Source: Mangrovibacterium lignilyticum
GTDB lineage: Bacteria > Bacteroidota > Bacteroidia > Bacteroidales > Prolixibacteraceae
Direction of reading: 5' to 3'
Length of the DNA: 64,000 bases
NCBI RefSeq assembly: GCF_010882175.1
Contig: NZ_WKLH01000004.1
Span: 73,425-137,424, forward strand
The notes under the pieces were generated by a model. That model was not told where the DNA came from, did not search any database, and saw only the letters and a program-made list of their open reading frames with translations. Positions 9,102 to 18,132 of this stretch are shown in pieces (positions within the stretch are counted from its first letter, which is position 1; each line of letters starts with the position of its first letter). A program made the translations under genes and the position numbers.

Positions 9102-10343
9102 TCAATTTCGTTGTTCAGACATGGTTAATTTTTTTTCGATAGACTTTACGCTGTAGTCTTCAAAAATGATGGCGATGGCAATTTTAACGAGAAAAGTAAA
9201 GAGTAAAAACCCTAGTGAAAAGATCATTGCGGCAGTGCGGATTTCGGTCATCGAAGGCGTGTAGACATAAATTTGTCCCAGTGTGTCGGGGGTAAAGCCG
9301 GGAATAATAAGGGCGATTCCCTTTTCAACATAAACACTGGCATAAATTAAAACAGCCCCAATGTTGAGTGTGACAAAATTCTTCCGCGTTCGCGGTACTA
9401 AGAACAGCAGAAAAGCGATGCACCCCATGATGATAGAAGACCAGCTGTAGGGGACCAATTCTTTGTTGTCGCCAATTCCAAAGAGTAAATATTTCCAATA
9501 CAAAATATGTTCTGTGCCCGAATAGAACTCTTTGAATAGTTCGGCAACGGTAAAAAACAGGTAGATAAACATGGCGTAAACCATCAGTTCTGCAATTGTC
9601 CAAATGGCTTCGTCTTTGATTTCGAAGTGTGTGAATTTTCGTAGCAGTTGAAACAGAATGAGTAGGATGGCAGGTCCGGAGCAGAAGGCCGAAGCCAGAA
9701 AACGGGGAGCCAACAATGCGCTGTTCCAGAATGGTCTGGCCGGAATAGCATTGTAAAGAAAAGCGGTAACTGTATGTATGGCAACAGCCATGGGGATGCT
9801 GATGAAAACCAAAACGAGCACCGCTTTTTTGTTGTATTCTTTACCGTAGAAAATACTGTATAGCAAATGCGACACGACAGCAAAATTGATGATCAAGTAA
9901 GTCAACAGCACAAAAAAGTCCCACGATAGCATGGAGGAAGGGAAGTTCATCGTTCCCAGGCCGGGGAGCATATGCCAGAACCGTTGCGGATTACCGATAT
10001 CGACAATAATAAATGCAATGGACATGATGACAGCACAGACGGCCAGCAGTTCCCCGAAGATCACAATTTCTTTAATCGGTTTCCAATTGTAGATGTAGGC
10101 GGGAATAACCAACATAACCGCTGCCGCAGCAATCCCTACTAAGAAGGTGAAATTGCCGATGTAGAAAGCCCACGACACAGAATCGCGCATATGTGTTTTT
10201 ACAAGTCCTTCAGCGAGTTGGTTTCCGTATCCCAGCGCACCCCAAAGAATCATCAGAAAAAGAAAGAGCAACCAGGCATAGTACATTTTACTACCTTGGA
10301 AAATTATTTTCAAACTACCTCGAATAAAATGGATGAAATTCAT
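9102..10343 (-). CDS. NrfD/PsrC-type quinone-interacting membrane subunit (DsrP-like)
   Basis: A 413-residue protein with about ten membrane helices, no signal peptide, and the family blocks 'VDIGNPQRFWHML' and 'SPSSMLSWDFF'-like residues ('FPSSMLSWDFF'). NrfD-type subunits pass electrons between menaquinol and a periplasmic Fe-S subunit. It is the last gene of a four-gene minus-strand unit after a DUF2339-like protein, a tetraheme cytochrome and a Fe-S protein, the last three in the order of dsrJOP. No molybdopterin catalytic subunit or dsrMK lies in the window, so the redox partner is unknown. Confidence 0.9.
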   Translation of the reverse strand: MNFIHFIRGSLKIIFQGSKMYYAWLLFLFLMILWGALGYGNQLAEGLVKTHMRDSVSWAFYIGNFTFLVGIAAAAVMLVIPAYIYNWKPIKEIVIFGELLAVCAVIMSIAFIIVDIGNPQRFWHMLPGLGTMNFPSSMLSWDFFVLLTYLIINFAVVSHLLYSIFYGKEYNKKAVLVLVFISIPMAVAIHTVTAFLYNAIPARPFWNSALLAPRFLASAFCSGPAILLILFQLLRKFTHFEIKDEAIWTIAELMVYAMFIYLFFTVAELFKEFYSGTEHILYWKYLLFGIGDNKELVPYSWSSIIMGCIAFLLFLVPRTRKNFVTLNIGAVLIYASVYVEKGIALIIPGFTPDTLGQIYVYTPSMTEIRTAAMIFSLGFLLFTFLVKIAIAIIFEDYSVKSIEKKLTMSEQRN

Positions 10344-10387
10344 ATCTCTGCTATTAAAAGTTCGATTTGTTGTTTGGTTAACCTTTG

Positions 10388-11278
10388 TTACACACCAAAG
10401 AAATAGTAGAACTTTGGCTGGGTGTTCAGTTCCTGTTTCAATACCAACACCCGCTTGTTCTCCAGAATATACCTGATCTCACTTTCCGGGTCGAGTAGGT
10501 TGCCAAATTTGCGTGCTCCAACAGGGCAAACTTCGACGCAAGCCGGATAGCGTCCTTCTCTTACCCGCTGAATGCAGAACGTGCATTTTTCAACAACACC
10601 CTTGAGTCGCGGACGGTTGCCCAGGTAGTGAGTCTCTGTATTTATCTTGTCAGCCGGGACATTGGGTTCAGCCCAGTTGAAATGCCGCGCTCCGTATGGG
10701 CAAGCTGCCATGCAGTAGCGGCAACCAATACACCAGTTGTAATCGACCACCACGATGCCATCCGGCTCCTGCCAGGTAGCCTTTACCGGGCACACGGTTG
10801 TACATTGCGGATTTCTGCATTGCTGGCATTGTACAGGCAGGTAGAAATGCCCTTCTTCCGGTACTTTCTCCGGATTGTAGTGCACATCGGAATGAGCAAA
10901 GTCAACACCTTTTTCTTTTTCCATCTGCAAAACCTGTATCCAGTGAATTTGCGGGTCACGCGACTGGTTATTTTCTTCGACACAGGCGTAGACGCAACGT
11001 CGGCAACCGATACACCTGGAGATATCCAATGCATAACCGAACAGTGTTTGATCAGTCGCAGGTTTGGCAGACACATGAAATTCTTTCCCGTATTTGGTTT
11101 GGTAATCTTCCTCCAGTTCTTTTATCATTTGGTCGATCTCCTTCTTTGAGAGTGTTCTGAAATTTTTCTGAAAGAATTTGTCCAATGATTTTAATTCGCA
11201 GGAAGACAGCGCTAATGCGGAGGCAGTTGCAAATGATATATTTTTGAGAAATGACCTTCTTGATTTATTTGCTTTCAT
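10388..11278 (-). CDS. Tat-exported four-cluster Fe-S protein (DsrO/NrfC-like)
   Basis: A ferredoxin-type electron carrier of 296 residues from the chosen start. An upstream ATG at 11302 is possible, but 11278 places the twin-arginine motif 'SRRSFLK' near the N-terminus, followed by a hydrophobic stretch and a cysteine ('ALALSSCE') that could be lipidated. Four cysteine groups are visible: 'CIGCRRCVYAC', 'CQQCRNPQCTTVC', 'CIGCRYCMAAC' and 'CTFCIQRV...CVEVC', giving up to four [4Fe-4S] clusters. It should link the upstream tetraheme cytochrome to the NrfD-type membrane protein in the periplasm. Confidence 0.9.
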   Translation of the reverse strand: MKANKSRRSFLKNISFATASALALSSCELKSLDKFFQKNFRTLSKKEIDQMIKELEEDYQTKYGKEFHVSAKPATDQTLFGYALDISRCIGCRRCVYACVEENNQSRDPQIHWIQVLQMEKEKGVDFAHSDVHYNPEKVPEEGHFYLPVQCQQCRNPQCTTVCPVKATWQEPDGIVVVDYNWCIGCRYCMAACPYGARHFNWAEPNVPADKINTETHYLGNRPRLKGVVEKCTFCIQRVREGRYPACVEVCPVGARKFGNLLDPESEIRYILENKRVLVLKQELNTQPKFYYFFGV

Positions 11279-11307
11279 TCGGATGAATTTTTCAGTTATC
11301 AAAATAA

Positions 11308-11931
11308 TTATTGGATATCCTCCTGACGGACGGGAGGAGGCTCTGGTGTTAAACTCTCAAACTTCGGTGCATGCGGATTATGGCAGTGAACGCAAAGCAG
11401 GTACTCTTTTTCCCCATTCCATTCGCCGGTTCTTTTGCCGTGAACCCCGACTTTCCAGTCCCTGAGTTTTTCCCCGTGGCATTGTCCGCAGAGTTTGTAC
11501 GATTCTTTGAAATTCAAAAGCTTTCCACTTGCCAGTCGCAGCGAATCTCTGTTTTCGAGGTCGTGACAATCTAAACACCAGCGATTTTCACTGTCATGAT
11601 CAAAAATGCCGGTAATCTCCTCATGCCAGTCCAGAGTCCGGCGTTCCGGATTGGGCTCCAGTTCGCTGTGACAATCCGAACAAGGAAAGATGCCTTCTGT
11701 TAACGGCGGCGCTTCAACAGCATATTCAGTCGACTTTAAGGTGTCTTTTATCGCTTGATTCGGAAGAACATTTTTGTTGTAAGCCGACTCTTTACGGTGG
11801 CACGAAAATATAAGTGTCGCGCAGAGGAGCAATAGAACTAATTGGGGGAAACTTCGCTGGACCTGGAATCCTTCGGCTTTATCTGGACTGTGAAGTTTCC
11901 GGTTTGTTGGTATGTTCGTTTTTTTAGTCAT
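11308..11931 (-). CDS. Tetraheme c-type cytochrome lipoprotein
   Basis: A 207-residue protein with a membrane-targeting N-terminus and lipobox 'LIFSC' (Cys44), then four CxxCH heme sites: CSDCH (84-88), CLDCH (119-123), CGQCH (148-152) and CVHCH (180-184). Several extra histidines could be distal ligands. It likely carries electrons at the periplasmic face and pairs with the Fe-S protein 29 bp downstream. DsrJ of sulfate reducers is triheme; this one has four sites and is only analogous by position. The N-terminal extension before the hydrophobic stretch is long (about 28 residues), so a later start is possible. Confidence 0.88.
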   Translation of the reverse strand: MTKKTNIPTNRKLHSPDKAEGFQVQRSFPQLVLLLLCATLIFSCHRKESAYNKNVLPNQAIKDTLKSTEYAVEAPPLTEGIFPCSDCHSELEPNPERRTLDWHEEITGIFDHDSENRWCLDCHDLENRDSLRLASGKLLNFKESYKLCGQCHGEKLRDWKVGVHGKRTGEWNGEKEYLLCVHCHNPHAPKFESLTPEPPPVRQEDIQ

Positions 11932-11954
11932 AATTTGGTCAGACTTATTTGTTG

Positions 11955-13595
11955 CTATTCTTTTTTCTGCTTGTAAAATTTGGTGTAAAGAATGGAGGCT
12001 GTTATTGAGATGATGGCAAAAACAAGGAATAAGAGAACCCGGTAGCCGATGTCAATATTGGCCATGTCGGAAAAAATGAGCTTAATCGCAGAGGCGACCA
12101 TTGATGCAATGGCCAGCCATCGATATTTGACATTCTTCAATACCAGGCTTGTTACAAAAAACAGGATCGCTGCCAGTATCCACGATGCGGTAATCAGGGA
12201 CTCGGGAAACGCATGATAGAATGCGACCAGGGTCATCATAAAACCAGCGAGCAGGTAGACATTTCGGATTAATTCGGTTTTCAGGTTTAAGCGTTCTTTT
12301 TTCCAGTTGATGACCCGTGCTGTCACAAAGGCAACGACCATGAACGAAAAATTGGTGCCGGAATAATTGGCTTCATCACTTAAATACAAAACCAGCAGTA
12401 CCAAAAACAGGATCGTATTCATCACAACAATAAAGCGAGAACGAAACCAAAGTGCCATAGAAACAACCAGCATACTTTGCAGTGCAAGCAAGGTGTAGGC
12501 TTTGGGCAATAGAAAGATACCATAAAACGCCACGCTCATCGCCAGAAAACTATAGAGAGCGTACATGGCCGGAATTATTTTTACCGCCGATTTTGACTGT
12601 AGCAGAATGGAATAAAACAGGCAGACTGCAGAGATTGAAAGAAAAAGAAGGACATACGAATCCTTGTAGTATAGTAGGGTTGAAAATAGCAGTACGATTG
12701 AGAAACCAATGCCGTTCCAGATTATCGCTGAAATTAGAAATTCATCTGATATTTTTTCTTTTTGTGGAAGGATGGCAATCAAGGAAAAGATAATGGCAGT
12801 GAGCAGGAAGGCCAGGTATTTCAATCCGGGTGATTCGGGCAAAGTCAACTGATTACCCATGATCGGGTTGTTGAGCAGCCAATTGGAATGAAAGAGGTAC
12901 ACAAGTAACACAAAAGCAAAAGCGAGTTTGAGCCATCCGTACCGGGCGTATACCACGATGGCCAGTATCGATACGAATAGTGTAATGACAGCTGTGACTG
13001 GTAATGAATTGCCGATGAGCCCAGTAATCAGGAGCATGATTAAGGACAGGAATGTCAGTGTCGCAGATTGACGTCTATAGGCCAAATAGAACAAGATCCC
13101 GGAAACTACTATTAACAGAGCAAGGCCCGTAGTTTTGCTTGCGATTAACGGATCGGTTTCAAAAAAATGGAGCCTAAGTGTTACATAGAACAGTAAAAGG
13201 TGTCCGTTAACGGTGAAGAGTTTCGAGAGGTAGCTAAAAGATGCTTGGCTGAAGTGAGCAGCGGAATATATTGCAGCAACAGCAACAAATCCGACAAGAG
13301 CAGACAAAAGTGGATTTGTAAGGTATTGGACAAGAAAAGCTATTCCAAAAAGCAAAACAATATTGCCTAACCAAGCCATCCCGTATTCACCAACTCTGAA
13401 CTCAACAGATTTTTCATTCTCAAGTGAAATGCCGATATCGATACTTTCGTTGTCTGCTGAATGCCTTTCCGGTTGAATCGCAGCTTTCGTCGCCGACATG
13501 GTCTTTACTGATGATTCAATTCGATCCAGTCGTTTCTTCAAGAGTTCGATTTCGTTATTAATCTTCTTTAATTCCGATGAATCTGATTTTTCCAT
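11955..13595 (-). CDS. Polytopic membrane protein, DUF2339-like
   Basis: A 546-residue protein with a short N-terminal coiled coil ('KKINNEIELLKKRLDRIESS'), a linker of about 45 residues, and then at least a dozen hydrophobic segments to the C-terminus. This resembles the DUF2339 family, whose function is unknown. It lies 23 bp upstream of the tetraheme cytochrome in the same direction, so it is probably the first gene of the redox operon. Its transcription start must lie in the 505-bp gap upstream. Confidence 0.65.
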   Translation of the reverse strand: MEKSDSSELKKINNEIELLKKRLDRIESSVKTMSATKAAIQPERHSADNESIDIGISLENEKSVEFRVGEYGMAWLGNIVLLFGIAFLVQYLTNPLLSALVGFVAVAAIYSAAHFSQASFSYLSKLFTVNGHLLLFYVTLRLHFFETDPLIASKTTGLALLIVVSGILFYLAYRRQSATLTFLSLIMLLITGLIGNSLPVTAVITLFVSILAIVVYARYGWLKLAFAFVLLVYLFHSNWLLNNPIMGNQLTLPESPGLKYLAFLLTAIIFSLIAILPQKEKISDEFLISAIIWNGIGFSIVLLFSTLLYYKDSYVLLFLSISAVCLFYSILLQSKSAVKIIPAMYALYSFLAMSVAFYGIFLLPKAYTLLALQSMLVVSMALWFRSRFIVVMNTILFLVLLVLYLSDEANYSGTNFSFMVVAFVTARVINWKKERLNLKTELIRNVYLLAGFMMTLVAFYHAFPESLITASWILAAILFFVTSLVLKNVKYRWLAIASMVASAIKLIFSDMANIDIGYRVLLFLVFAIISITASILYTKFYKQKKE

Positions 13596-14100
13596 TCCTT
13601 TCGTTTCAGCGTTTAGGCATGATTCCCTTTGCGGGGAATCGTATTCAATTGCAAGCCCGCCATTCGGGCAAGTCCACTAGTGGGTGTGTGTTTGTTTCAA
13701 AGGAATGATTGGGGCAGTGTCAATTCTCCTACAAACGAAGAGAATGGTTTTACAAAAAGACTGCCGATCAAACGAAGGAGGTATTTAAAGCTAGGAATTA
13801 ATTTTGGAGAAATGCTCGATGAAAGAATGATATTTGTCAATTAAGGTGCTGGTGAATAGTTCGTTAAGGGTTATGTGGATGTCGATTGGGCAAAATCGCA
13901 AACGAGAATTAGTAATTTGGAAGTTCGATTCCCGACCCAAATAAATAGAATTTCGGATTATGGTTAACCGCTGATTTCTCTTCGCTTAAAGCGAAGAACG
14001 AAGTAGCGGGAGGGAGCTGTAGCAACCGTTTTTGTTGAGAATATTGGAATATTAGTATCTTGTGGCCTGACATTATTAAGAACATAGAAAACGAAAAACA
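13596..14100. other. Intergenic region between divergent genes
   Basis: No convincing gene. Three hairpins are visible: 13621-13640 (GATTCCC/GGGAATC, in the leader of the minus-strand gene), 13658-13670 (GCCCG/CGGGC) and 13980-13996 (CTTCGCT/AGCGAAG). A stretch near 13921 resembles a tRNA T loop but has no matching arms. TTG...TATCTTG near 14034-14063 could be the promoter of the C69 gene, though it deviates from TAnnTTTG. Confidence 0.4.
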
Positions 14101-15717
14101 ATGTTTAAATCTTTATTAGCAGCACTGGTATTTTTCACTGCCGGCCAGTCCTCTGCATGGGCTTGTACCAATATTTTGGTGAGCCCCGGTGCATCTAAAG
14201 ACGGATCGGCGATGATTGTGTATTTGAATGATGGCGAATGGATTCAGCAGTTGCAAAAATATCCCGCAGCTGATCATGAAAAAGGAGAGTGGCTGAAAGT
14301 TGGAAACGGACAAGTGAAGCAAATTGCACATACCTATGGCCGAATTGGTTTCCAAATGAATGAGAAGCAAGTCGCCATTGGTGAAACGACATTTACAGGC
14401 CGGGAAGAGTTGTGGAATCACGATGTCTTTTTAAAATACTGGCATCTGATGGAACTGGCACTTGATCGCTCAGCTTCAGCTCGCGAGGCGATTGAGGTGA
14501 TGACTTCGTTGGTTGAAGAGTACGGCTATGGCAGCGAAGGGGAATCTTTCTCAATTGCAGATAAGAACGAAGCCTGGATTCTTGAAATGATCGGTGCGGG
14601 AGCGGATCAAAAAGGAGCAGTTTGGGTCGCACGGAAAGTTCCTGACGGCATGATTTCCGCTCATGCAAATCATTCTCGGATTGGTGAATTTCCACTGGAT
14701 GATCCGGAGAATTGCCTGTATTCTGAGAATGTGGTTTCGTTGGCCATTGAACGAGGTTACTACGATCCGAATTCGGGTGAACCTTTTCGTTTTAACGAGG
14801 TGTATTGCCCCGCAACTCCGGCGAGTTTGCGGTATTGTGAATCCCGCGTTTGGAGTATTTTTCGCAGGGCTGCACCGTCACAAAATTTCTCACCCGACTA
14901 TCACCGGGGCGTGAAAGGTGCAAAACCTTATCCTTTATTCATTCAGCCTGATTACAAAATTGGGGTGGCTGAGTTGATGGCTTTGGTTCGCGATCATTAC
15001 GAAGGAACACGCTGGGACATGACCAAAGGGTTGGAGGCAGGTCCCTACGGAACGCCAAATCGCGATCGCCCGCTGACTTTTAAGGTGGATGGTGAGGATT
15101 GTGCCTGGGAGCGTCCGATTTCGAATGTAAACACGGCGTTTTCGTTCATCAGTCAAAGCCGCGCCTGGTTGCCTGATGCAATTGGTGGAGTGATGTGGTA
15201 CTCCCCCGACGATACTTTTACCAATTGTTATACGCCCTTCTACCCGGCTATTCAGGAGATCCCGGAAGCTTATGCAAAAGGTGATCAGGGAAAATTTTCC
15301 TGGGAATCGGCCTGGTGGGCCTTTAATTTTGTTTCAAATTACATCAATTTGAAATACAGTTATATGATTCAGGATGTACTTCCGGTTCAAAAACAATTGG
15401 AAACACAGGCGCTTGCGCGACAGGATTCGGTTGAACAAGCTGCATTGAAAATTTATGCTACAAAACCAGCCGACGCTATTTTGGCCCTGAATAACTATTG
15501 CTCTGGCAATGCAAATGAGGTGGTGAAGGAGTGGCGGGAACTTGGACAATTTTTGGTCATGAAATATATTGATGGCTATATGAATGATGAAAGAGGTTCA
15601 GGGCAAACAGCTGGCTATACGCAGGAATGGTATGACCGGGCAGTTCAGGATAAATCAAGCTTGAGAAATGCTGTGTGGAATGAAAAGGAAGAAAGTAAAG
15701 AGCCCCAAAGTTATTAG
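14101..15717 (+). CDS. C69 family dipeptidase (secreted Ntn hydrolase)
   Basis: A 538-residue enzyme with a signal peptide cleaved just before Cys22 ('SSAWA|CTNILVSPGAS'); this cysteine becomes the N-terminal nucleophile typical of C69/U34 dipeptidases. The conserved 'GSEGESFSIADKNEAWILEM' region (shown in part) and 'ARKVPDGMISAHANHSRIG' block support the family. It would cleave dipeptides in the periplasm or at the surface. The gene is monocistronic and ends at a strong bidirectional terminator. Confidence 0.9.
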   Translation: MFKSLLAALVFFTAGQSSAWACTNILVSPGASKDGSAMIVYLNDGEWIQQLQKYPAADHEKGEWLKVGNGQVKQIAHTYGRIGFQMNEKQVAIGETTFTGREELWNHDVFLKYWHLMELALDRSASAREAIEVMTSLVEEYGYGSEGESFSIADKNEAWILEMIGAGADQKGAVWVARKVPDGMISAHANHSRIGEFPLDDPENCLYSENVVSLAIERGYYDPNSGEPFRFNEVYCPATPASLRYCESRVWSIFRRAAPSQNFSPDYHRGVKGAKPYPLFIQPDYKIGVAELMALVRDHYEGTRWDMTKGLEAGPYGTPNRDRPLTFKVDGEDCAWERPISNVNTAFSFISQSRAWLPDAIGGVMWYSPDDTFTNCYTPFYPAIQEIPEAYAKGDQGKFSWESAWWAFNFVSNYINLKYSYMIQDVLPVQKQLETQALARQDSVEQAALKIYATKPADAILALNNYCSGNANEVVKEWRELGQFLVMKYIDGYMNDERGSGQTAGYTQEWYDRAVQDKSSLRNAVWNEKEESKEPQSY

Positions 15718-15746
15718 CAAGACAAGTTAAAAGTTGATGCAAAATA

Positions 15747-15780
15747 AAAGTCCATCAGGCATTTGCCTGATGGACTTTTT
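15747..15780. terminator. Strong bidirectional terminator
   Basis: A perfect 15-bp stem (15747-15761 with 15764-15778) with a tiny loop, A-rich before and T5 after. It lies between the converging C69 gene and the zinc-ribbon gene and can serve both strands. Confidence 0.93.
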
Positions 15781-15803
15781 ATATAATCATTCTTGATTTA
15801 AGC

Positions 15804-16580
15804 TTAATCCTCAATGACAGCGTCAGGATTCAGAATGTCCTTGTCAACCAGGATGCGACCACAGTATTCGCATACAATAATTTTTTTGCGGTTGGCAATG
15901 TCCATTTGACGTTGTGGCGGAATTTTATTGAAGCAACCACCACAGGCATCACGCTGCACAGTTACAACAGCCAAGCCATTGCGTGCGTTTTTGCGGATAC
16001 GTTTGAAGGCAGTCAGTAAGCGCGTCTCGATCATGTTTTCAATCTTTTCGCCTTTACCTTTCAGCTTTTCTTCTTCAATTTTTGTTTCAGCGGTAATTTC
16101 GTCCAATTCCTTCTTTTTACGATCTAAATCTTCTTCGCGGTCAGAAAGCTGAACTTTTGAACTGTCAATCGTTTCTTTCTTTGAATTCATTTCTGTTGTG
16201 AATTCGCGGATGCGTTTTTCAGAAAGTTCGATTTCCAATTTTTGGAATTCAATTTCTTTGTTCAATGAATCGTACTCGCGGTTATTGCGAACATTGTTTT
16301 GCTGTTCAGTGTATTTTGTAATCAGCGCTTCAGATTCTTTGATAGCAGCTTTCCGGTTCTGAATAGAAGTTTCCAGGTTTCTTACATCGTCTTCGAAATT
16401 ACTGATACGTGTTTTCAAACCAGTGATGTCATCTTCAAGGTCTTGAACCTCCAAAGGAAGCTCGCCACGCAGGATCTTGATTTTGTCAATGTCTGACGCA
16501 ACGGTTTGTAATTCGAAAAGTGCTTTCAGTTTCTCACTAATTGGCACGGTTTTGTCTTCTTCGCGATACTGTGTATTCAT
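15804..16580 (-). CDS. Coiled-coil protein with C4 zinc ribbon
   Basis: A 258-residue protein: residues about 15-190 form one long charged coiled coil, and the C-terminus has a C4 zinc ribbon made of 'CGGC' and 'CEYCGR'. This is the widespread C4-type zinc ribbon family, sometimes implicated in nucleic-acid or ribosome-related roles in other bacteria; its function here is unproven. It is the last gene of a minus-strand operon (M23, MerR, Nif3, this gene), 24 bp after nif3, the same linkage seen widely in Bacteroidota. Confidence 0.88.
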   Translation of the reverse strand: MNTQYREEDKTVPISEKLKALFELQTVASDIDKIKILRGELPLEVQDLEDDITGLKTRISNFEDDVRNLETSIQNRKAAIKESEALITKYTEQQNNVRNNREYDSLNKEIEFQKLEIELSEKRIREFTTEMNSKKETIDSSKVQLSDREEDLDRKKKELDEITAETKIEEEKLKGKGEKIENMIETRLLTAFKRIRKNARNGLAVVTVQRDACGGCFNKIPPQRQMDIANRKKIIVCEYCGRILVDKDILNPDAVIED

Positions 16581-16604
16581 ATTTTGAATGCTGTTTTGTT
16601 CTTT

Positions 16605-17702
16605 TTAAATCAAGTAGTTAATCGGGTTCGTATTGATACCCGACAAACGGATGGCAAATTTAGGGAATTTTTTCGTAAGTAATTCATAAAAAACTTCTTT
16701 AGTGTATTGTTCACTCTCAAAGTGACCAATATCGGCTAAAATGATTTTCCCTTCAGCCTCGAAAAATTGATGATATTTTAAATCGCCGGTAATGAAAATG
16801 TCGGCTCCCGAATTGATTGCCTGACGAATAAGGAAACTTCCGGAACCACCACAAACCGCCACTTTTTGGATGTTTTTTCCGAAAAGCGGACTGTGGCGAA
16901 TGACTCCGCAGCCGAACTGTTTCTTCACCATTTGCAGAAATCCAACTTCGTCCATAGCTTGCGGCAATTCACCAACCATTCCGGCACCAACCGTTTCAAA
17001 TTGATTGTCGAGTGAAAAAATATCGTAGGCAACTTCCTCGTATGGATGGGCTGATAGCAGTGCTGAAATCACATTTCTTTGTTTGTTCGCCGGAAAAATG
17101 GTTTCAAACCGGACTTCTTTTTCAGTATGGAGCTCTCCTTTTTCACCTACAAAGGGATTTGTATTTTCATTACCGCGAAAACTACCCTCGCCGTTTAGGC
17201 TGAAACCGCAGGAATCATAGTTTCCAATATGCCCGGCGCCTGCTTCAAAAACAGCTTGCTGAACCGATTGAGCTTGCTCTGTTGGAATGAAGGTGACAAG
17301 TTTCTTGAGCTGGTTTTTCGCGGGAGCCAGAATCTGACAATTCGTCAAACCGATCTTTTCGCATATTTTGCTGTTAACGCCACCGTGTACACTGTCGAGG
17401 TTGGTGTGTGCCGCATAAATGGCAATATCGTTTTTGATCGCTTTCAGCAAACAACGCTCAACTTCATTTTTCCCGTTTAGTTTTTTGATGCCGCTGAAAA
17501 TAAGCGGGTGATGGGCAATGATGAGTTGAAAACCTTCGGTGATAGCCTCGTCAATAACTGCTTCTGTAACATCGAGGCAAATCAATGCATTCGAAACATC
17601 ATCGGAGGGGCTGCCAACCAGCAAACCCGCATTGTCATAACTCTCCTGGTATGCTAACGGAGCAATCGATTCAATATGTTGGGTGATTTCGCTTATTCGC
17701 AT
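16605..17702 (-). CDS. Nif3-like dinuclear metal-centre protein
   Basis: A 365-residue Nif3/YbgI-like protein. Metal-ligand blocks 'IIAHHPLIFSGIK' and the C-terminal 'DIGHFESEQYTKE' are present, as is the early 'YDNAGLLVG'. It is longer than the roughly 250-residue YbgI type because of a middle insert (about 130-235), as in the YqfO subgroup. These proteins form hexameric rings; related enzymes act as GTP cyclohydrolase I type 2-like, but no activity is certain. The gene lies between a MerR-like regulator and the zinc-ribbon gene. Confidence 0.92.
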   Translation of the reverse strand: MRISEITQHIESIAPLAYQESYDNAGLLVGSPSDDVSNALICLDVTEAVIDEAITEGFQLIIAHHPLIFSGIKKLNGKNEVERCLLKAIKNDIAIYAAHTNLDSVHGGVNSKICEKIGLTNCQILAPAKNQLKKLVTFIPTEQAQSVQQAVFEAGAGHIGNYDSCGFSLNGEGSFRGNENTNPFVGEKGELHTEKEVRFETIFPANKQRNVISALLSAHPYEEVAYDIFSLDNQFETVGAGMVGELPQAMDEVGFLQMVKKQFGCGVIRHSPLFGKNIQKVAVCGGSGSFLIRQAINSGADIFITGDLKYHQFFEAEGKIILADIGHFESEQYTKEVFYELLTKKFPKFAIRLSGINTNPINYLI

Positions 17703-17776
17703 GGTTCAAATTTCTTCTGGTATGTTGTCGGCAATCAACAGATTCCCGCATGGTAATCTCAGGAAAAGCCGGCAGT

Positions 17777-18121
17777 CTATTGCTCGTCGAGCTCGTTTTT
17801 AATATCAATGAGCATTTGGCGGATCGACTGCAGCCGGTCAATCATTTCATGATTGTCAACGGTTTCTTCTTTGTTGTCTTTCAGCTTCTGCTTGGCGCCT
17901 TTCAGGGTCATGCCTTTTTCTTTTACCAAGTGGTAGATGAGCTTTAATTGCTCAATATCATCTTTGGTAAACAGCCTGTTGCCCTTTTTGTTTTTATGTG
18001 GTTTAAGGACATCAAATTCCTTTTCCCAATAGCGGATGTGCGACGTATTTACATGAAACATGTCAGCCACTTCGCTGATGGAATAGTAAATTTTTTCTAT
18101 TTGAGGCTTTTTGTAAGGCAC
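17777..18121 (-). CDS. MerR family transcriptional regulator
   Basis: A 114-residue protein with an N-terminal MerR winged helix ('YYSISEVADMFHVNTSHIRYWEKEF', shown for recognition only as the pattern SEVA...IRYWE) and the wing 'KKGNRLFTKDDIEQL', then a short dimerisation helix. There is no effector domain or metal-binding cysteine, so the inducer is not predictable. It lies 11 bp after the M23 gene and may control its own operon. Confidence 0.9.
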   Translation of the reverse strand: MPYKKPQIEKIYYSISEVADMFHVNTSHIRYWEKEFDVLKPHKNKKGNRLFTKDDIEQLKLIYHLVKEKGMTLKGAKQKLKDNKEETVDNHEMIDRLQSIRQMLIDIKNELDEQ

Positions 18122-18132
18122 TGATCCGAAGA

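Noticed and set aside
10628-11149. Plus-strand ORF of 173 codons opposite the Fe-S gene
   Set aside because: It is antisense to four clear cysteine clusters and shows no domain; a shadow frame.
13918-13950. tRNA-like T loop (GTTCGATTCC)
   Set aside because: The flanking bases do not form a T stem or other arms, and no anticodon arm is seen.
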